Shown: piece by piece, positions 7,731 to 17,084 of the stretch
Numbering within the stretch: the stretch's first letter is position 1
Layout: each line of letters begins with the position of its first letter
Origin: Pseudoalteromonas rhizosphaerae
GTDB taxonomy: Bacteria > Pseudomonadota > Gammaproteobacteria > Enterobacterales > Alteromonadaceae
Assembly (NCBI RefSeq): GCF_902498845.1
Contig: NZ_CABVLM010000002.1
Span: 310,001 to 374,000 of the forward strand
DNA: 64,000 nt
Direction of reading: 5' to 3'
Position numbers and translations under genes: made by a program
Notes under the pieces: model-generated
Told to the model about the DNA's origin: nothing
Seen by the model: the letters and a program-made list of their open reading frames with translations, nothing else
Database searches by the model: none

Positions 7731-8640
7731 CGTCAGCAAGCTTAACGCCTACGGGTGTTAAAGTTTATCTCGGTGTTAAATCACTTGTAGGCGAGTGACT
7801 TGCCACTGCGTTTTAAATGTGGCTCGGAGTTTGTGCGTCAGCAAGCTTAACGCCTACGGTGTTAAGGTTTACTTTGATGTCTAATTAATCACTTGTAGGC
7901 GAGTGGCTTGCCACCGCGTTTTAAATGTGGCTCGGAGTTTGTGCGTCAGCAAGCTTAACGCCTACGGGTGTTAAAGTTTATCTCGGTGTTAAATCACTTG
8001 TAGGCGAGTGACTTGCCACTGCGTTTTAAATGTGGCTCGGAGTTTGTGCGTCAGCAAGCTCAACGCCTACGGTGTTAAGGTTTACTTTGATGTCTAATTA
8101 ATCACTTGTAGGCGAGTGGCTTGCCACCGCGATATTAAATATTGTATCGGTGTTTGTGCGTCAGCAAGCTCAACGCCTACGGGTGTTAACGTTAATCTCA
8201 GTGTTTAATTATTCACTTGTAGGCGAGTGGCTTGCCACCGCGTTTTGAAATGTGCTCTGGTGTTTGTGCGTCAGCAAGCTTAATGCCTACGGTGTTAAAA
8301 TTTACTATGATGTCTAATTAATCACTTGTAGGCGTGTGGCTGGCCACCGCGTTTTAAATGTGGCTCGGAGTTTGTGCGTCAGCAAGCTCAACGCCTACGG
8401 TGTTAAAGTTTATCTCGGTGTTAAATTTACTTTGATGTTTAGTTAATTACTTGTAGGCGAGTGGCTTGCCACCGCGTTTTAAATGTGGCTCGGAGTTTGT
8501 GCGTCAGCAAGCTTAACGCCTACGGGTGTTAACATTTATCTCGGTGTTAAATCACTTGTAGGCGAGTGGCTTGCCACCGCGTTTTAAATGTGCTCTGGTG
8601 TTTGTGCGTCAGCAAGCTTAACGCCTACGGGTGTTAAAGT
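7731..8640. repeat. REP/BIME array 3 (9 A-type and 8 B-type palindromes)
   Basis: A and B palindromes alternate as in arrays 1 and 2, with a spacing of about 103-124 bp. Block 7731-7943 is repeated almost exactly at 7944-8155, so a two-unit, 213-bp segment was duplicated recently. One linker (about 8129-8157, ATATTAAATATTG type) resembles array 2 while the rest resemble array 1 (AAATGTGGCTCGG or AAATGTGCTCTGG), so the array is a mosaic. B copies 1 and 3 carry GTGACTTGCCACTGC, which breaks one stem pair. No ORF lies inside. Confidence 0.9.
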
Positions 8641-8649
8641 TTTGGGTTT

Positions 8650-8722
8650 ATCGTAGGCGGTGCTTTATGCCGCGCGGTTGATGTAACGCTAAGAGATGCG
8701 CGAGATAAACTCGCGCCTACGA
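8650..8722. repeat. Pair of second-family REP palindromes
   Basis: GTAGGCGGTGCTTTATGCCG reads on the plus strand from about 8652, and GTAGGCGCGAGTTTATCTCG reads on the minus strand ending near 8720. The two GTAG heads point outward, the opposite arrangement to the A-B pairs. The pair lies just beyond the 3' end of mgtE. Confidence 0.65.
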
Positions 8723-8749
8723 TGGGTTTAACCTTTAACTAATTTTTAA

Positions 8750-10108
8750 CTACACCAACAACCATGTGGCGGTGCCTAGGAAGGCGAAGATCCCTACAAT
8801 ATCGGTTACGGTTGTCAGTACTACGCTGCCAGCTAATGCAGGGTCAATTTTCATTTTTTTCAATAGTAGCGGAATACTGGCACCGGCGATACCTGCGGCT
8901 ACTAAGTTCATAAACATGGCAAAGGCGAGTACGCCGCCAAGCTTAAAGTCCCATTGCCAAATAGCGACAACACCGGCAATTAAAATGGACCAAACAATCC
9001 CGTTTATTGCGCCGATTGCAAGCTCTTTGATCAGTAAAAAGCGTTGGTTAGTTTGGTTGATATGACCCACTGCAATACCACGTATTACGAGGGTTAATGT
9101 TTGGCTGCCCGCAACACCACCCATGGATGGCACTATACCGTTGAGTACCGCTAGAATAGGTAAAATTGCTAAAGTGTTTTCAAAGAAGCTTGCCACAATC
9201 GCAGCAAGTAGCGCGGTTAATAAGTTAACGCCAAGCCAAATTGAGCGCTTTTTCGAACTTTTTAACACTGGGGCAAAGGTATCTTCTTCATCATCAAGAC
9301 CAGCTAGGCTTAATAAGCTATGTTCGGCGTCTTCACGGATAACGTCAACGATATCATCGATGGTGATACGGCCAAGTAGATGGTCATTATCATCAACCAC
9401 TGGTGCTGATATCCAGTTATGACGTTCAAACAGTTGTGCTACATCGGTTTCATCCATCGAAATGAGGATAGATTCACAATCTTCATCCATTAAGTCACGA
9501 ATAATTTTATCTGGCGAGTTAGTCAACAAGGTCGTTAACGACATGGCACCAATAAAGCAGTTATGTTTATCAACAACATAAAGATCATCGGTACCTTCTG
9601 GTAGCTCACCACGTAAACGTAAGTAGCGCAGTACTACGTCGATAGTGACATCTGGACGGATGGTGACTGTATCGGTGTTCATCAGCGCGCCAGCAGAGCG
9701 CTCTTGATAAGAGAGTGCTTGAGTTGCACGTTCTCGATCTTGGCTGTCCATGGCACTAACAACGTCTTTGTAGACGGTATCAGGTAGGCTACGTAGTACT
9801 TCCCCTAGATCATCGTGGCTCATGTCCTCAGTTGCCGCAGCGATGTGCTTCGGCTCCATTTGGGCAATGATCCCTAAACGAACATCTTCTGAGAGTTCTT
9901 CGAGTACGTCACCTTGTACATCTGGATCAACCAGTTGCCATAGCAAGGTACGAATTTTATGCGGGGATGACTCGAGTAATAATGCAGTGTCACACGGAGC
10001 TGTTTTTGCCAACATACGCCTTACTTGAACAAATTGACCACTGTTAAGTGACTTGGTCACTTGTTTTAGTTGTTGTAGTGGGTAATCTTGTTCAAAAGCT
10101 TCTGGCAT
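8750..10108 (-). CDS. mgtE: Magnesium transporter MgtE
   Basis: The 452-aa protein has the MgtE order: a helical N domain (about 30-130), two CBS domains that sense cytosolic Mg (about 135-260), then a C-terminal membrane domain with five helices (about 285-452) containing the pore segments GIVPSMGGVAGSQTLTL and MNLVAAGIAGASIPLLLKK. It conducts Mg2+ down the membrane potential as a homodimer and closes when Mg is high. The gene is last in the rpoN-ptsO run, after a 124-nt gap, so it may have its own promoter. No Mg riboswitch is evident. Confidence 0.95.
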   Translation of the reverse strand: MPEAFEQDYPLQQLKQVTKSLNSGQFVQVRRMLAKTAPCDTALLLESSPHKIRTLLWQLVDPDVQGDVLEELSEDVRLGIIAQMEPKHIAAATEDMSHDDLGEVLRSLPDTVYKDVVSAMDSQDRERATQALSYQERSAGALMNTDTVTIRPDVTIDVVLRYLRLRGELPEGTDDLYVVDKHNCFIGAMSLTTLLTNSPDKIIRDLMDEDCESILISMDETDVAQLFERHNWISAPVVDDNDHLLGRITIDDIVDVIREDAEHSLLSLAGLDDEEDTFAPVLKSSKKRSIWLGVNLLTALLAAIVASFFENTLAILPILAVLNGIVPSMGGVAGSQTLTLVIRGIAVGHINQTNQRFLLIKELAIGAINGIVWSILIAGVVAIWQWDFKLGGVLAFAMFMNLVAAGIAGASIPLLLKKMKIDPALAGSVVLTTVTDIVGIFAFLGTATWLLV

Positions 10109-10232
10109 TGGCGTCCTTAAAAAATTAATACACTTGATAGGTAGGGTAACTGTTATCGATAATTAATGCGCTTGGTCTGTTTAATTAACGACTTTATTTA
10201 GTTTAACGCAATTTAGTGGTACTGACTACGAG

Positions 10233-10505
10233 CTATTCTTGTTCGTTAAAGCGTTGCGCGATCAACTCGCCAATTGCTGCAAGAGCAGGTTCAGCGTCCG
10301 GGCCTTCACATACAACTTTAACTTCTTTGCCTTGGCTACTTTCTAATAGCATTAAGCCGAGTACGCTATCGCCTGCGGCTTGTTTGTCATCTTGATGAAG
10401 TGTGATGCTGGCATCAAACTGCACAGCTAATTGCGCTAATACGCTGGCTGCGCGAGCATGTAAACCGAGTTTGTTTTTTATTAAAAATGTATCTTCTAAA
10501 CGCAT
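10233..10505 (-). CDS. ptsO: Phosphocarrier protein NPr (HPr family)
   Basis: This 90-aa HPr-family protein has the active-site histidine in NKLGLHARAAS (His16) and the conserved GDSVLGLMLLE segment. NPr passes phosphate from PtsP (EI-Ntr) to PtsN in the nitrogen-related PTS, which regulates K+ handling and envelope functions rather than sugar uptake. The ATG at 10505 is preferred because AAGGA lies 6 nt upstream; the ATG at 10511 would have no spacing. It follows rapZ by 28 nt, the normal order ptsN-rapZ-ptsO. Confidence 0.93.
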   Translation of the reverse strand: MRLEDTFLIKNKLGLHARAASVLAQLAVQFDASITLHQDDKQAAGDSVLGLMLLESSQGKEVKVVCEGPDAEPALAAIGELIAQRFNEQE

Positions 10506-10533
10506 CAACATTCCTTACTGTAAACGTGAGTTG

Positions 10534-11376
10534 TTATTCTTGTTCTCGATGGCGAATTTTCACATTGCTGTGGCTCATCGAGAAGCTTTCACCTATAGTT
10601 TGCGCTAGATAAACTGAGCGATGTTGACCACCGGTGCAACCAATAGCAATTGTTAAGTAACTGCGGTTATTACGCTCCAAATGCGGTAACCAAGTTTGTA
10701 CAAAGGTTTGGATCTGCCAAGTGAATTTTTGTACGATACTATGGCTGGCTAAATAATCTTTTACTGGCTGATCAAGGCCTGTAAGTGGCTTAAGCTCAGG
10801 CTCCCAATGTGGGTTTGGTAAAAAGCGTGCATCAAAAACATAATCAGCTTCTTTTGGGATACCATATTTAAAACCAAATGATTCAAAGGTAATGATTAGT
10901 TTTTTATCTTTTTTCCCTAAAATCTTTTCACGGATTGACTCTGCAAGCTGGTGGACACTCAGATCAGTGGTATCAAGTATAAAGTCAGCGCGAGTAGTTA
11001 ATACATCAAGTAATACTTTTTCTTGCTTGATGGCTAAATCCAGTGGCAAAGAGTCCAAAGATAATGGGTGTAAGCGGCGAGTTTCAGAAAAACGTTTGAT
11101 CAGGGTTTGATCATCACTGTCTAAATAAAATAGCGTCGGATTTGCAAAACCAGGCAAGTATTCAAGAATATCGTTAAATTCTTCCTGCTCTTTCGGTAAA
11201 TTACGGACATCAATACTGACGGCAATTTTGTCATAATTATCAGAGACACTGCGCACTAATGAAGGTAATAAGTTTACCGGAATATTATCTACACAATAAT
11301 AGCCAAGATCTTCTACTACACGCAGAGCAACAGATTTACCTGAGCCAGAACGCCCACTGATGATGATTAACTCCAT
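10534..11376 (-). CDS. rapZ: RNase adapter protein RapZ
   Basis: The 280-aa protein has Walker A GRSGSGKS (8-15), a Walker B-like region, and the C-terminal domain with GCTGGQHRSVYLA (from 246), which binds glucosamine-6-phosphate. In E. coli RapZ hands the sRNA GlmZ to RNase E and so sets GlmS levels and the amino-sugar supply for peptidoglycan and LPS. Its place between ptsN and ptsO is conserved. No frameshift is visible and the length is within a few residues of the E. coli protein. Confidence 0.95.
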   Translation of the reverse strand: MELIIISGRSGSGKSVALRVVEDLGYYCVDNIPVNLLPSLVRSVSDNYDKIAVSIDVRNLPKEQEEFNDILEYLPGFANPTLFYLDSDDQTLIKRFSETRRLHPLSLDSLPLDLAIKQEKVLLDVLTTRADFILDTTDLSVHQLAESIREKILGKKDKKLIITFESFGFKYGIPKEADYVFDARFLPNPHWEPELKPLTGLDQPVKDYLASHSIVQKFTWQIQTFVQTWLPHLERNNRSYLTIAIGCTGGQHRSVYLAQTIGESFSMSHSNVKIRHREQE

Positions 11377-11396
11377 GTAAATTCTCCTTCATTTGG

Positions 11397-11849
11397 CTAC
11401 GATTGCGCAGCAATTACGTGATACAAATCTTGGTCTGTTTTTGCGCTACGTAGTTGTTTACAAAAATCTTTGTCGTTGAGTTTATCAGCAATTGTGGCTA
11501 ACGTCTTCAAATGAAGTTGGCTATCACCATCTGGCACGATGAGAGCTACAAATATATCAACTGGGCGATTATCTATCGCATCAAAATCAATCGGTGATTC
11601 ACTCACTATAATTATTGCTAGCGGGTTTTCAACACCACTCATACGGCCATGAGGAATAGCAATACCACGACCAATACCCGTACTACCTAGTTTTTCTCTC
11701 GACAGTAGTGCGTTAAGGATTTCTTGTTGTGATAGCTGAGGAAGTTGTTCATGAGCCAATTGGCTGATAAATTCAATGATCCGTTTTTTGCTATTAAAAA
11801 GGACCGCAGCTTTACTGCAGTCCTGGCAAATAAGTGAGCTTAATTTCAT
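11397..11849 (-). CDS. ptsN: PTS IIA-like nitrogen regulatory protein PtsN
   Basis: The 150-aa protein is a single EIIA (fructose/mannitol-type) domain with the phosphorylated histidine in GRGIAIPHGRM (His67). Unphosphorylated PtsN binds partners such as potassium transport regulators; phosphate comes from PtsP through NPr. It starts 4 nt after hpf and is followed after 20 nt by rapZ, so the five genes rpoN-hpf-ptsN-rapZ-ptsO form one unit as in other gammaproteobacteria. Confidence 0.95.
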   Translation of the reverse strand: MKLSSLICQDCSKAAVLFNSKKRIIEFISQLAHEQLPQLSQQEILNALLSREKLGSTGIGRGIAIPHGRMSGVENPLAIIIVSESPIDFDAIDNRPVDIFVALIVPDGDSQLHLKTLATIADKLNDKDFCKQLRSAKTDQDLYHVIAAQS

Positions 11850-11853
11850 AGTG

Positions 11854-12141
11854 TTAGTGTCGAGCGTGCTTCTCTTTGTGTTTAATTACCTGACGGTCAA
11901 GTTTGTCGATTAGTCCGTCAATGGCTGCATACATGTCTTGGTGCTCAGTTGAGGCAAATAATTCAGCGCCACTGACATGTAATGTGGCTTCTGCTTTTTG
12001 GCTTAGCTTTTCTACATCAAGAATGACATGGACATTATTGATATGATCAAAATGCCTTTCAAGCTTGGCAAACTTATTGTTTACATAGTCTCTTAATGAA
12101 TCAGTAATTTCTACATGACGACCAGTTAAATTTAGTTGCAT
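11854..12141 (-). CDS. hpf: Ribosome hibernation promoting factor HPF (short form)
   Basis: The 95-aa protein matches short HPF throughout: MQLNLTGRHVEITDSLRDYV at the start and AAIDGLIDKLDRQVIKHKEK at the end, with basic residues for 16S rRNA binding. Short HPF acts with RMF to form inactive 100S ribosome dimers in stationary phase. The start at 12141 is chosen over 12147 because GAGGA lies 8 nt before it and the family begins MQLN. It sits directly after rpoN. Confidence 0.95.
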   Translation of the reverse strand: MQLNLTGRHVEITDSLRDYVNNKFAKLERHFDHINNVHVILDVEKLSQKAEATLHVSGAELFASTEHQDMYAAIDGLIDKLDRQVIKHKEKHARH

Positions 12142-12169
12142 AAGCATTTTCCTCTTGTGATTTTACGCC

Positions 12170-13666
12170 TTAAATCAAACTTTTACGTTGATTTGACGGT
12201 GGAATAGCCAGTGACTCGCGGTATTTTGCAATAGTCCGTCTAGCTACTTTGATACCTTGCTCTGCCAATATATCTGCAATTTTACTATCACTCAATGGTT
12301 TCGCTGAGTTTTCTGCACTGATCAATTTTCTGATCAATGCTCGAATGGCTGTAGATGAGCATTCGCCGCCGTTCTCAGTACTTACATGGCTCGAGAAAAA
12401 ATATTTTAACTCAAATATACCACGAGGGGTATGCATGTATTTTTGGGTGGTTACACGAGAAATTGTTGATTCGTGCATCTCAACCATTTCGGCAACGTCG
12501 TTTAGTACCATAGGGCGCATGGCCTCAGGGCCATGCTCAAAGAATCCTTGCTGCTGTTTAACAATGCAGTTGGTTACTTTGAGTAACGTCTCGTTACGAC
12601 TTTCTAGGCTTTTAATAAACCATTTAGCTTCTTGCAAATGCGAGCGTATAAATTGGCTGTCAGTGCTTGATTTTACAGAGCGTGACATCGCTGCATATTG
12701 GCTGTTCACTCTAATTTTTGGCATGCTGTCTGGATTGAGTTCAACCACCCAGCGACCTTTAATTTTTTTCACCGAAACGTCAGGAATAACATACTCTGAT
12801 TCTTCGCGTACTATAGTATCCGCAGGCTTTGGATTAAGGCTGTGGATCAATGTCATTACTTCTTTCAGCTCATCTTCTTTAAGCTTAGTCTTTTTCATCA
12901 AAGTGCGATAGTCACGACTAGCTAATAAATCGATATGATCAGTTAAAATCATTTTAGTCTCGCTAATCCAAGGAGTTGCAGGATCAAATTGATTTAATTG
13001 AATACATAAACATTCTTGTAGGCTGCGCGCAGCAATACCAACAGGGTCAAATAACTGAATGCGTTTTAACACTGCTTGCACTTCGTCTAGTTCGATTTCT
13101 TCTTCGTTATTACCTTGATTTAAGCTCTCTGCGATGTCTTCGCAGCTCAAGGTTAAAATACCTGAATCGTCAACAGCTTCAACAATCGCAATGGCAATAG
13201 CTTCATCGGTTGGACTAAAAGGTGTGAGCTGTAATTGCCACATCAGATATTCGTGCAGGGTTTCAGTTGAGGCACCTTGATAAATTGACTCATCTTCAGG
13301 CATTGGCCCAGATGACGTATTTGGCGCAGCACTCATGTATTCGTCCCAGGTGACGTCCATAGCCATTTCGTCACTTAAGGTCTCTTTACTTAATGCTTCG
13401 CTACTTTCTTGTTCATATTCGCTGGGCTTGTCGTCCGCTGATGCGCTAACGGTTAAGTCATCGTTATCTTGTTTTTGTTCGTTTTTACCAGCCGTGTCGT
13501 CTGAGTATTCATGTTCTTCTAGCTCTAACAATGGATTGCTGTCGAGCGCTTCTTGAATTTCTTGCTGGAGATCCAATGTACTGAGTTGCAATAAGCGAAT
13601 TGCTTGTTGCAGCTGTGGTGTCATTGTAAGTTGCTGGCCCATGCGCAGCTGGAGTGATTGCCTCAT
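12170..13666 (-). CDS. rpoN: RNA polymerase sigma-54 factor
   Basis: The 498-aa protein has the glutamine-rich region I that contacts activators ([20 protein letters not shown], from about 6). An acidic region II follows, then the core-binding and DNA-binding domains, with the RpoN box [10 protein letters not shown] at 475-484; the usual Val is Ile here. It directs transcription from -24/-12 promoters and needs AAA+ activators. It lies 66 nt after lptB, whose operon probably feeds it. Confidence 0.96.
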   Translation of the reverse strand: MRQSLQLRMGQQLTMTPQLQQAIRLLQLSTLDLQQEIQEALDSNPLLELEEHEYSDDTAGKNEQKQDNDDLTVSASADDKPSEYEQESSEALSKETLSDEMAMDVTWDEYMSAAPNTSSGPMPEDESIYQGASTETLHEYLMWQLQLTPFSPTDEAIAIAIVEAVDDSGILTLSCEDIAESLNQGNNEEEIELDEVQAVLKRIQLFDPVGIAARSLQECLCIQLNQFDPATPWISETKMILTDHIDLLASRDYRTLMKKTKLKEDELKEVMTLIHSLNPKPADTIVREESEYVIPDVSVKKIKGRWVVELNPDSMPKIRVNSQYAAMSRSVKSSTDSQFIRSHLQEAKWFIKSLESRNETLLKVTNCIVKQQQGFFEHGPEAMRPMVLNDVAEMVEMHESTISRVTTQKYMHTPRGIFELKYFFSSHVSTENGGECSSTAIRALIRKLISAENSAKPLSDSKIADILAEQGIKVARRTIAKYRESLAIPPSNQRKSLI

Positions 13667-13732
13667 GTATCTCTAACAATCCTTTTATTGTTATCATCGT
13701 TAAGTCTAGCAGATACTTAGCCGAGCGTGGCT

Positions 13733-14458
13733 TTATAGCCTAAATTGCTCGCCCAGGTAAACATCGCGGACTGTTTGGTCGGCGAGTACATGCTCAGGGG
13801 TACCTGATGCAATTAACTCCCCATGAGAAACTATGTAGGCTTTTTCACAAACATCAAGGGTTTCTCGTACATTGTGGTCGGTAATAAGCACGCCAATACC
13901 ACGGTTTTTAAGGTGTTCAATAATCTTCTTTATATCTAACACTGAAATAGGATCAACGCCAGCAAAAGGCTCATCAAGTAAGATAAATTTTGGGTTTGCG
14001 GCTAAAGCGCGTGCAATTTCAACTCGACGACGTTCACCGCCAGATAATGCCATACCTTGGCTGTCGCGGATATGTTGAATGCTAAACTCATCAAGTAAGC
14101 TGTCGAGCGCTTCTTCTCTGGCTTGTTTATTCAGCTCTTTACGAGTTTCTAAAATAGCCATCAGGTTTTGATAAACAGTTAATTTACGGAAGATGGATGA
14201 TTCTTGTGGCAGGTAGCCAATCCCTAACCGTGCGCGACTGTGCATTGGCAGTAAGGTGATGTCATTATCATCAATACTGATTTTACCTTTGTCGCTTGGA
14301 ACTAAACCCACAATCATATAAAAGGTGGTGGTTTTACCAGCGCCATTAGGACCCAATAAGCCAACAATGCTGCCTGCGCTAACTTCTAAGCCCACGCTTT
14401 TTACAACTTGGCGACCTTTATAGCTTTTTGCTAGAAATTCAGCTTTTAATGTACTCAT
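13733..14458 (-). CDS. lptB: LPS export ABC transporter ATPase LptB
   Basis: This 241-aa ABC ATPase has Walker [10 protein letters not shown] (36-44), signature LSGGERRR (138-145), Walker B FILLDEP (158-164) and the H-loop TDHNVRET. LptB powers LptFG, which lift LPS from the inner membrane to the LptC-LptA bridge. Its start overlaps the end of lptA by 4 nt (ATGA). LptB is the close LPS-specific member of the family, and the lptC-lptA context settles the assignment. Confidence 0.97.
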   Translation of the reverse strand: MSTLKAEFLAKSYKGRQVVKSVGLEVSAGSIVGLLGPNGAGKTTTFYMIVGLVPSDKGKISIDDNDITLLPMHSRARLGIGYLPQESSIFRKLTVYQNLMAILETRKELNKQAREEALDSLLDEFSIQHIRDSQGMALSGGERRRVEIARALAANPKFILLDEPFAGVDPISVLDIKKIIEHLKNRGIGVLITDHNVRETLDVCEKAYIVSHGELIASGTPEHVLADQTVRDVYLGEQFRL

Positions 14459-14988
14459 GGCTGCCCTTTAGATTTGTCTTCTTTACTGTCTACTGGTACC
14501 AAAATGGTGTGCACACGATCGCTTGAGCTTGCGCCTTTTTCAGCACTGATCAGTTGCTGGTCCATATCATAGGTAATGCTTTTGGCATTGATTTTTTGAC
14601 CTGCCTGAGTGACTTGTGCATTGCCAACCAAGGTTAAATAGCGCTTAGCGACATCGTAACGGACTTCATCAGCACTGGCACTCATTACTGTGCCATCAGT
14701 TTGTTTTTCTTCAAAGTAAGCCGGACTGCCAGTTGCGACAAGTAGTTGTTTGTTATCGCCTAAATCTTCGCGCTTATGGACTTCAAGTCGATCCGCTTTG
14801 ATACGGCGGTTACCATGAATGATTTCAACATTTTTTTCAAAAATACCGATATTATCTTTCAGTTGGGCAAGCTGCGTGTCAGCACTGATAGAGACTTGAT
14901 CTGCAGGTGGTGTCGTATTTTCAGCAAAGCTTGCAAAAGCAATGAATAAGCTTGGTATAACAAGCAAGTGAGCAAATTTATTGGTCAT
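14455..14988 (-). CDS. lptA: LPS transport periplasmic protein LptA
   Basis: The 177-aa precursor has a signal peptide ([22 protein letters not shown], cut near AEN) and an OstA/LptA beta-jellyroll domain (about 30-160) with motifs such as [15 protein letters not shown] and [15 protein letters not shown]. LptA molecules form the bridge that carries LPS across the periplasm to LptDE. It overlaps lptC by 11 nt and lptB by 4 nt. Confidence 0.96.
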   Translation of the reverse strand: MTNKFAHLLVIPSLFIAFASFAENTTPPADQVSISADTQLAQLKDNIGIFEKNVEIIHGNRRIKADRLEVHKREDLGDNKQLLVATGSPAYFEEKQTDGTVMSASADEVRYDVAKRYLTLVGNAQVTQAGQKINAKSITYDMDQQLISAEKGASSSDRVHTILVPVDSKEDKSKGQP

Positions 14989-15532
14989 AATATATGGTTC
15001 GCGTATGGTTAATTAGTTCTACCACTTCGGCTTTTAAGTCGGCATGGAGACCGCGCCCAGTGATTTTTAAATTTGGTCCGATTAATTCAACTGGTTGTTC
15101 TGAACTCATGGTTTGTAGTTCAATATCAACCTGAATATTATCTGCGTTTATATGTTCAATCATGGCATTATTGGTCAGGTTTTTAGCAACCACATTACCT
15201 TCTAAAATTAATTGATGATTTTCATATAAGGTGGCTTCATCGGCATTAATTTGCCACGTTTGCTGTTGATTATAGAGCGTAAAAATAGGTTGTTCAAAGT
15301 AAGTGAACCCTAACTGTTGGTAGAGTTCCATTTTAGCAGCTGTTACTTTGTGGCTAATTTTACCTTGTTCATCAAATGCGGTTTGTTTTAATGCCACCGC
15401 AGTATAATCAGGTTTTGCTATTATATCTTCTTGGTGTTGTTTTATGGCGGTACTTTGATAAAAATACGGATACCACAGCCATACCATGCAGCCGACAAAT
15501 AATACGCATAATATTAAACGCGCACTATTCAT
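14978..15532 (-). CDS. lptC: LPS export protein LptC
   Basis: The 184-aa protein has one N-terminal membrane anchor (about 5-22, LILCVLFVGCMVWLWYPYFY) and a periplasmic LptC domain of the same jellyroll type as LptA. It receives LPS from LptBFG and passes it to LptA. The start codon overlaps kdsC by 4 nt. Position between kdsC and lptA is conserved. Confidence 0.95.
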   Translation of the reverse strand: MNSARLILCVLFVGCMVWLWYPYFYQSTAIKQHQEDIIAKPDYTAVALKQTAFDEQGKISHKVTAAKMELYQQLGFTYFEQPIFTLYNQQQTWQINADEATLYENHQLILEGNVVAKNLTNNAMIEHINADNIQVDIELQTMSSEQPVELIGPNLKITGRGLHADLKAEVVELINHTRTIYYDQ

Positions 15533-16080
15533 GAGCTCGTGCCTTCGCTGGTTAATGATTTACCATTTTCGAGCATTAATAAATCAGTGAGTTCACGCAC
15601 CGCCCCAAAGCCACCAGGTAGCATGGTTGTATAATGTGAAATGCGTTTGATTAGTGGATGCGCATCATTTACTGCCACCGCAAAACCAACCAATTCCATT
15701 ACCGGCAAGTCAGGTCCGTCATCGCCTATGTAAGCGATTTGTTCATCGCTTAACTGCAATTTATCCTTGAGCTGTTGATAAGCTTGCAACTTGTTTTCTT
15801 GGCCTTGGTAAATATGCGGTACTGTCAGGCTAGTCATCCGTTGCTGAACTATCTGTGAATGACGACCGGTGATCACGGCAACTTCAAAACCGCTATTGAT
15901 CAGTGCTTTGATACCAAAGCCATCTTTAGTATTAAACGCTTTGAGTTCTTCACCTTGGTTACCAAGATAAATACGACCATCTGAAAACACCCCATCGATA
16001 TCACAGATCAGGAGTTTGATTTTTTGTGCTCGCTCGCGAGCATCATCTGAAAGTGGCTGATATAAGTCAGCAAACTGCAT
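15529..16080 (-). CDS. kdsC: 3-deoxy-D-manno-octulosonate 8-phosphate phosphatase KdsC
   Basis: This 183-aa HAD-superfamily phosphatase has motif I DIDGVFSDG (27-35) with the nucleophile Asp and the acid/base Asp, and motif IV GDDGPDLPVM. It belongs to the short C0-type HADs that work as tetramers. It removes phosphate from KDO-8-phosphate to give KDO for the LPS inner core. It is linked by 1-4 nt overlaps with kdsD and lptC. Confidence 0.96.
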   Translation of the reverse strand: MQFADLYQPLSDDARERAQKIKLLICDIDGVFSDGRIYLGNQGEELKAFNTKDGFGIKALINSGFEVAVITGRHSQIVQQRMTSLTVPHIYQGQENKLQAYQQLKDKLQLSDEQIAYIGDDGPDLPVMELVGFAVAVNDAHPLIKRISHYTTMLPGGFGAVRELTDLLMLENGKSLTSEGTSS

Positions 16081-17084
16081 TATAAAACTCCTGCTTTGAG
16101 CAAATCTTGCATATTAAGAGCACCAATAGGGTGGTGTTTATCATCAACTACAATTAAGCCATTGATACGCTTATTCTCCATGATATTGAGTGCCTCGGCG
16201 GCAAGCATATCAGCAGTTGCAGTAGTGCAAGAGCGGGTCATGACAGTGCTTATCAAAGTACTGTGAATATCTATTCGTTGCTCTAAAATTCGGCGTAAAT
16301 CACCATCAGTAAAAAGCCCTGCAAGTTGCCCTGTGTCATCAACAATAGCTGTCATACCTAAGCCTTTTGCCGACATTTCTATTAATGCATCTTTGATACA
16401 TTGCTTATCATTGATCATAGGCGTTGCTGGGCCACTGTGCATAATATCTTTTAAACACAATAGTAAACGTTTACCTAAGCTACCACCAGGATGCGATAGC
16501 GCAAAGTCATCGGCGGTAAAGCCACGGGTTTCTAGCAGAGCAACGGCTATTGCATCACCCATCGCAAGTGTTGCAGTCGTGCTCGCAGTCGGAGCGAGTC
16601 CTAATGGGCAGGCCTCTTGACTTACTTTGATGCATACATGTGCATCAGCCCAATTTGCCATTGATGATTCAGGGTTACCTGTCATGGCGATCATTTTTGC
16701 GCCAATACGTTTAATAACCGGAATAATATTCAGTACTTCGCTGGTTTCGCCTGAGTTAGAAATAAGCATAACCACGTCATCACGAGTGATCATCCCTAAA
16801 TCACCATGACTTGCTTCACCCGGATGGACAAAAAACGCAGGCGTGCCAGTGCTTGCCAGTGTTGCAGCAATTTTATTACCAATATGCCCAGATTTCCCCA
16901 TACCGACTACTATGATCCTACCGTGACATTGATACATCAATTGGCAAGCTTGATTAAAGTTTTCGTCTAGATATTGGGTTATATCAAGCAATGCTTGGCG
17001 CTCTATTTCTAGCACCCGCTTACCTTGTTCAATAAAATTTAACTGCGTCATTGTGTTATCCATTTTGTGGCTAGCATTAAGCAA
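16080..17084 (-). CDS. kdsD: D-arabinose 5-phosphate isomerase KdsD
   Basis: The 334-aa protein has an N-terminal SIS domain (GMGKSGHIGNKIAATLASTG, then FFVHPGEASHGDLGMI) and two C-terminal CBS domains (about 210-330). It isomerises ribulose-5-phosphate to arabinose-5-phosphate, the first step towards KDO. The start is uncertain: Met1, Met8 and Met12 (17084, 17063, 17051) are all possible and none has a clear ribosome binding site. The first overlaps yrbG by 8 nt. Confidence 0.95.
   Translation of the reverse strand: MLNASHKMDNTMTQLNFIEQGKRVLEIERQALLDITQYLDENFNQACQLMYQCHGRIIVVGMGKSGHIGNKIAATLASTGTPAFFVHPGEASHGDLGMITRDDVVMLISNSGETSEVLNIIPVIKRIGAKMIAMTGNPESSMANWADAHVCIKVSQEACPLGLAPTASTTATLAMGDAIAVALLETRGFTADDFALSHPGGSLGKRLLLCLKDIMHSGPATPMINDKQCIKDALIEMSAKGLGMTAIVDDTGQLAGLFTDGDLRRILEQRIDIHSTLISTVMTRSCTTATADMLAAEALNIMENKRINGLIVVDDKHHPIGALNMQDLLKAGVL

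Noticed and set aside
8766..9422. Two plus-strand frames of 99 codons
   Set aside because: They are antisense to mgtE and have no homology that I recognise.
12249..12911. 220-codon plus-strand frame
   Set aside because: It is a shadow of rpoN, which is coding on the minus strand.
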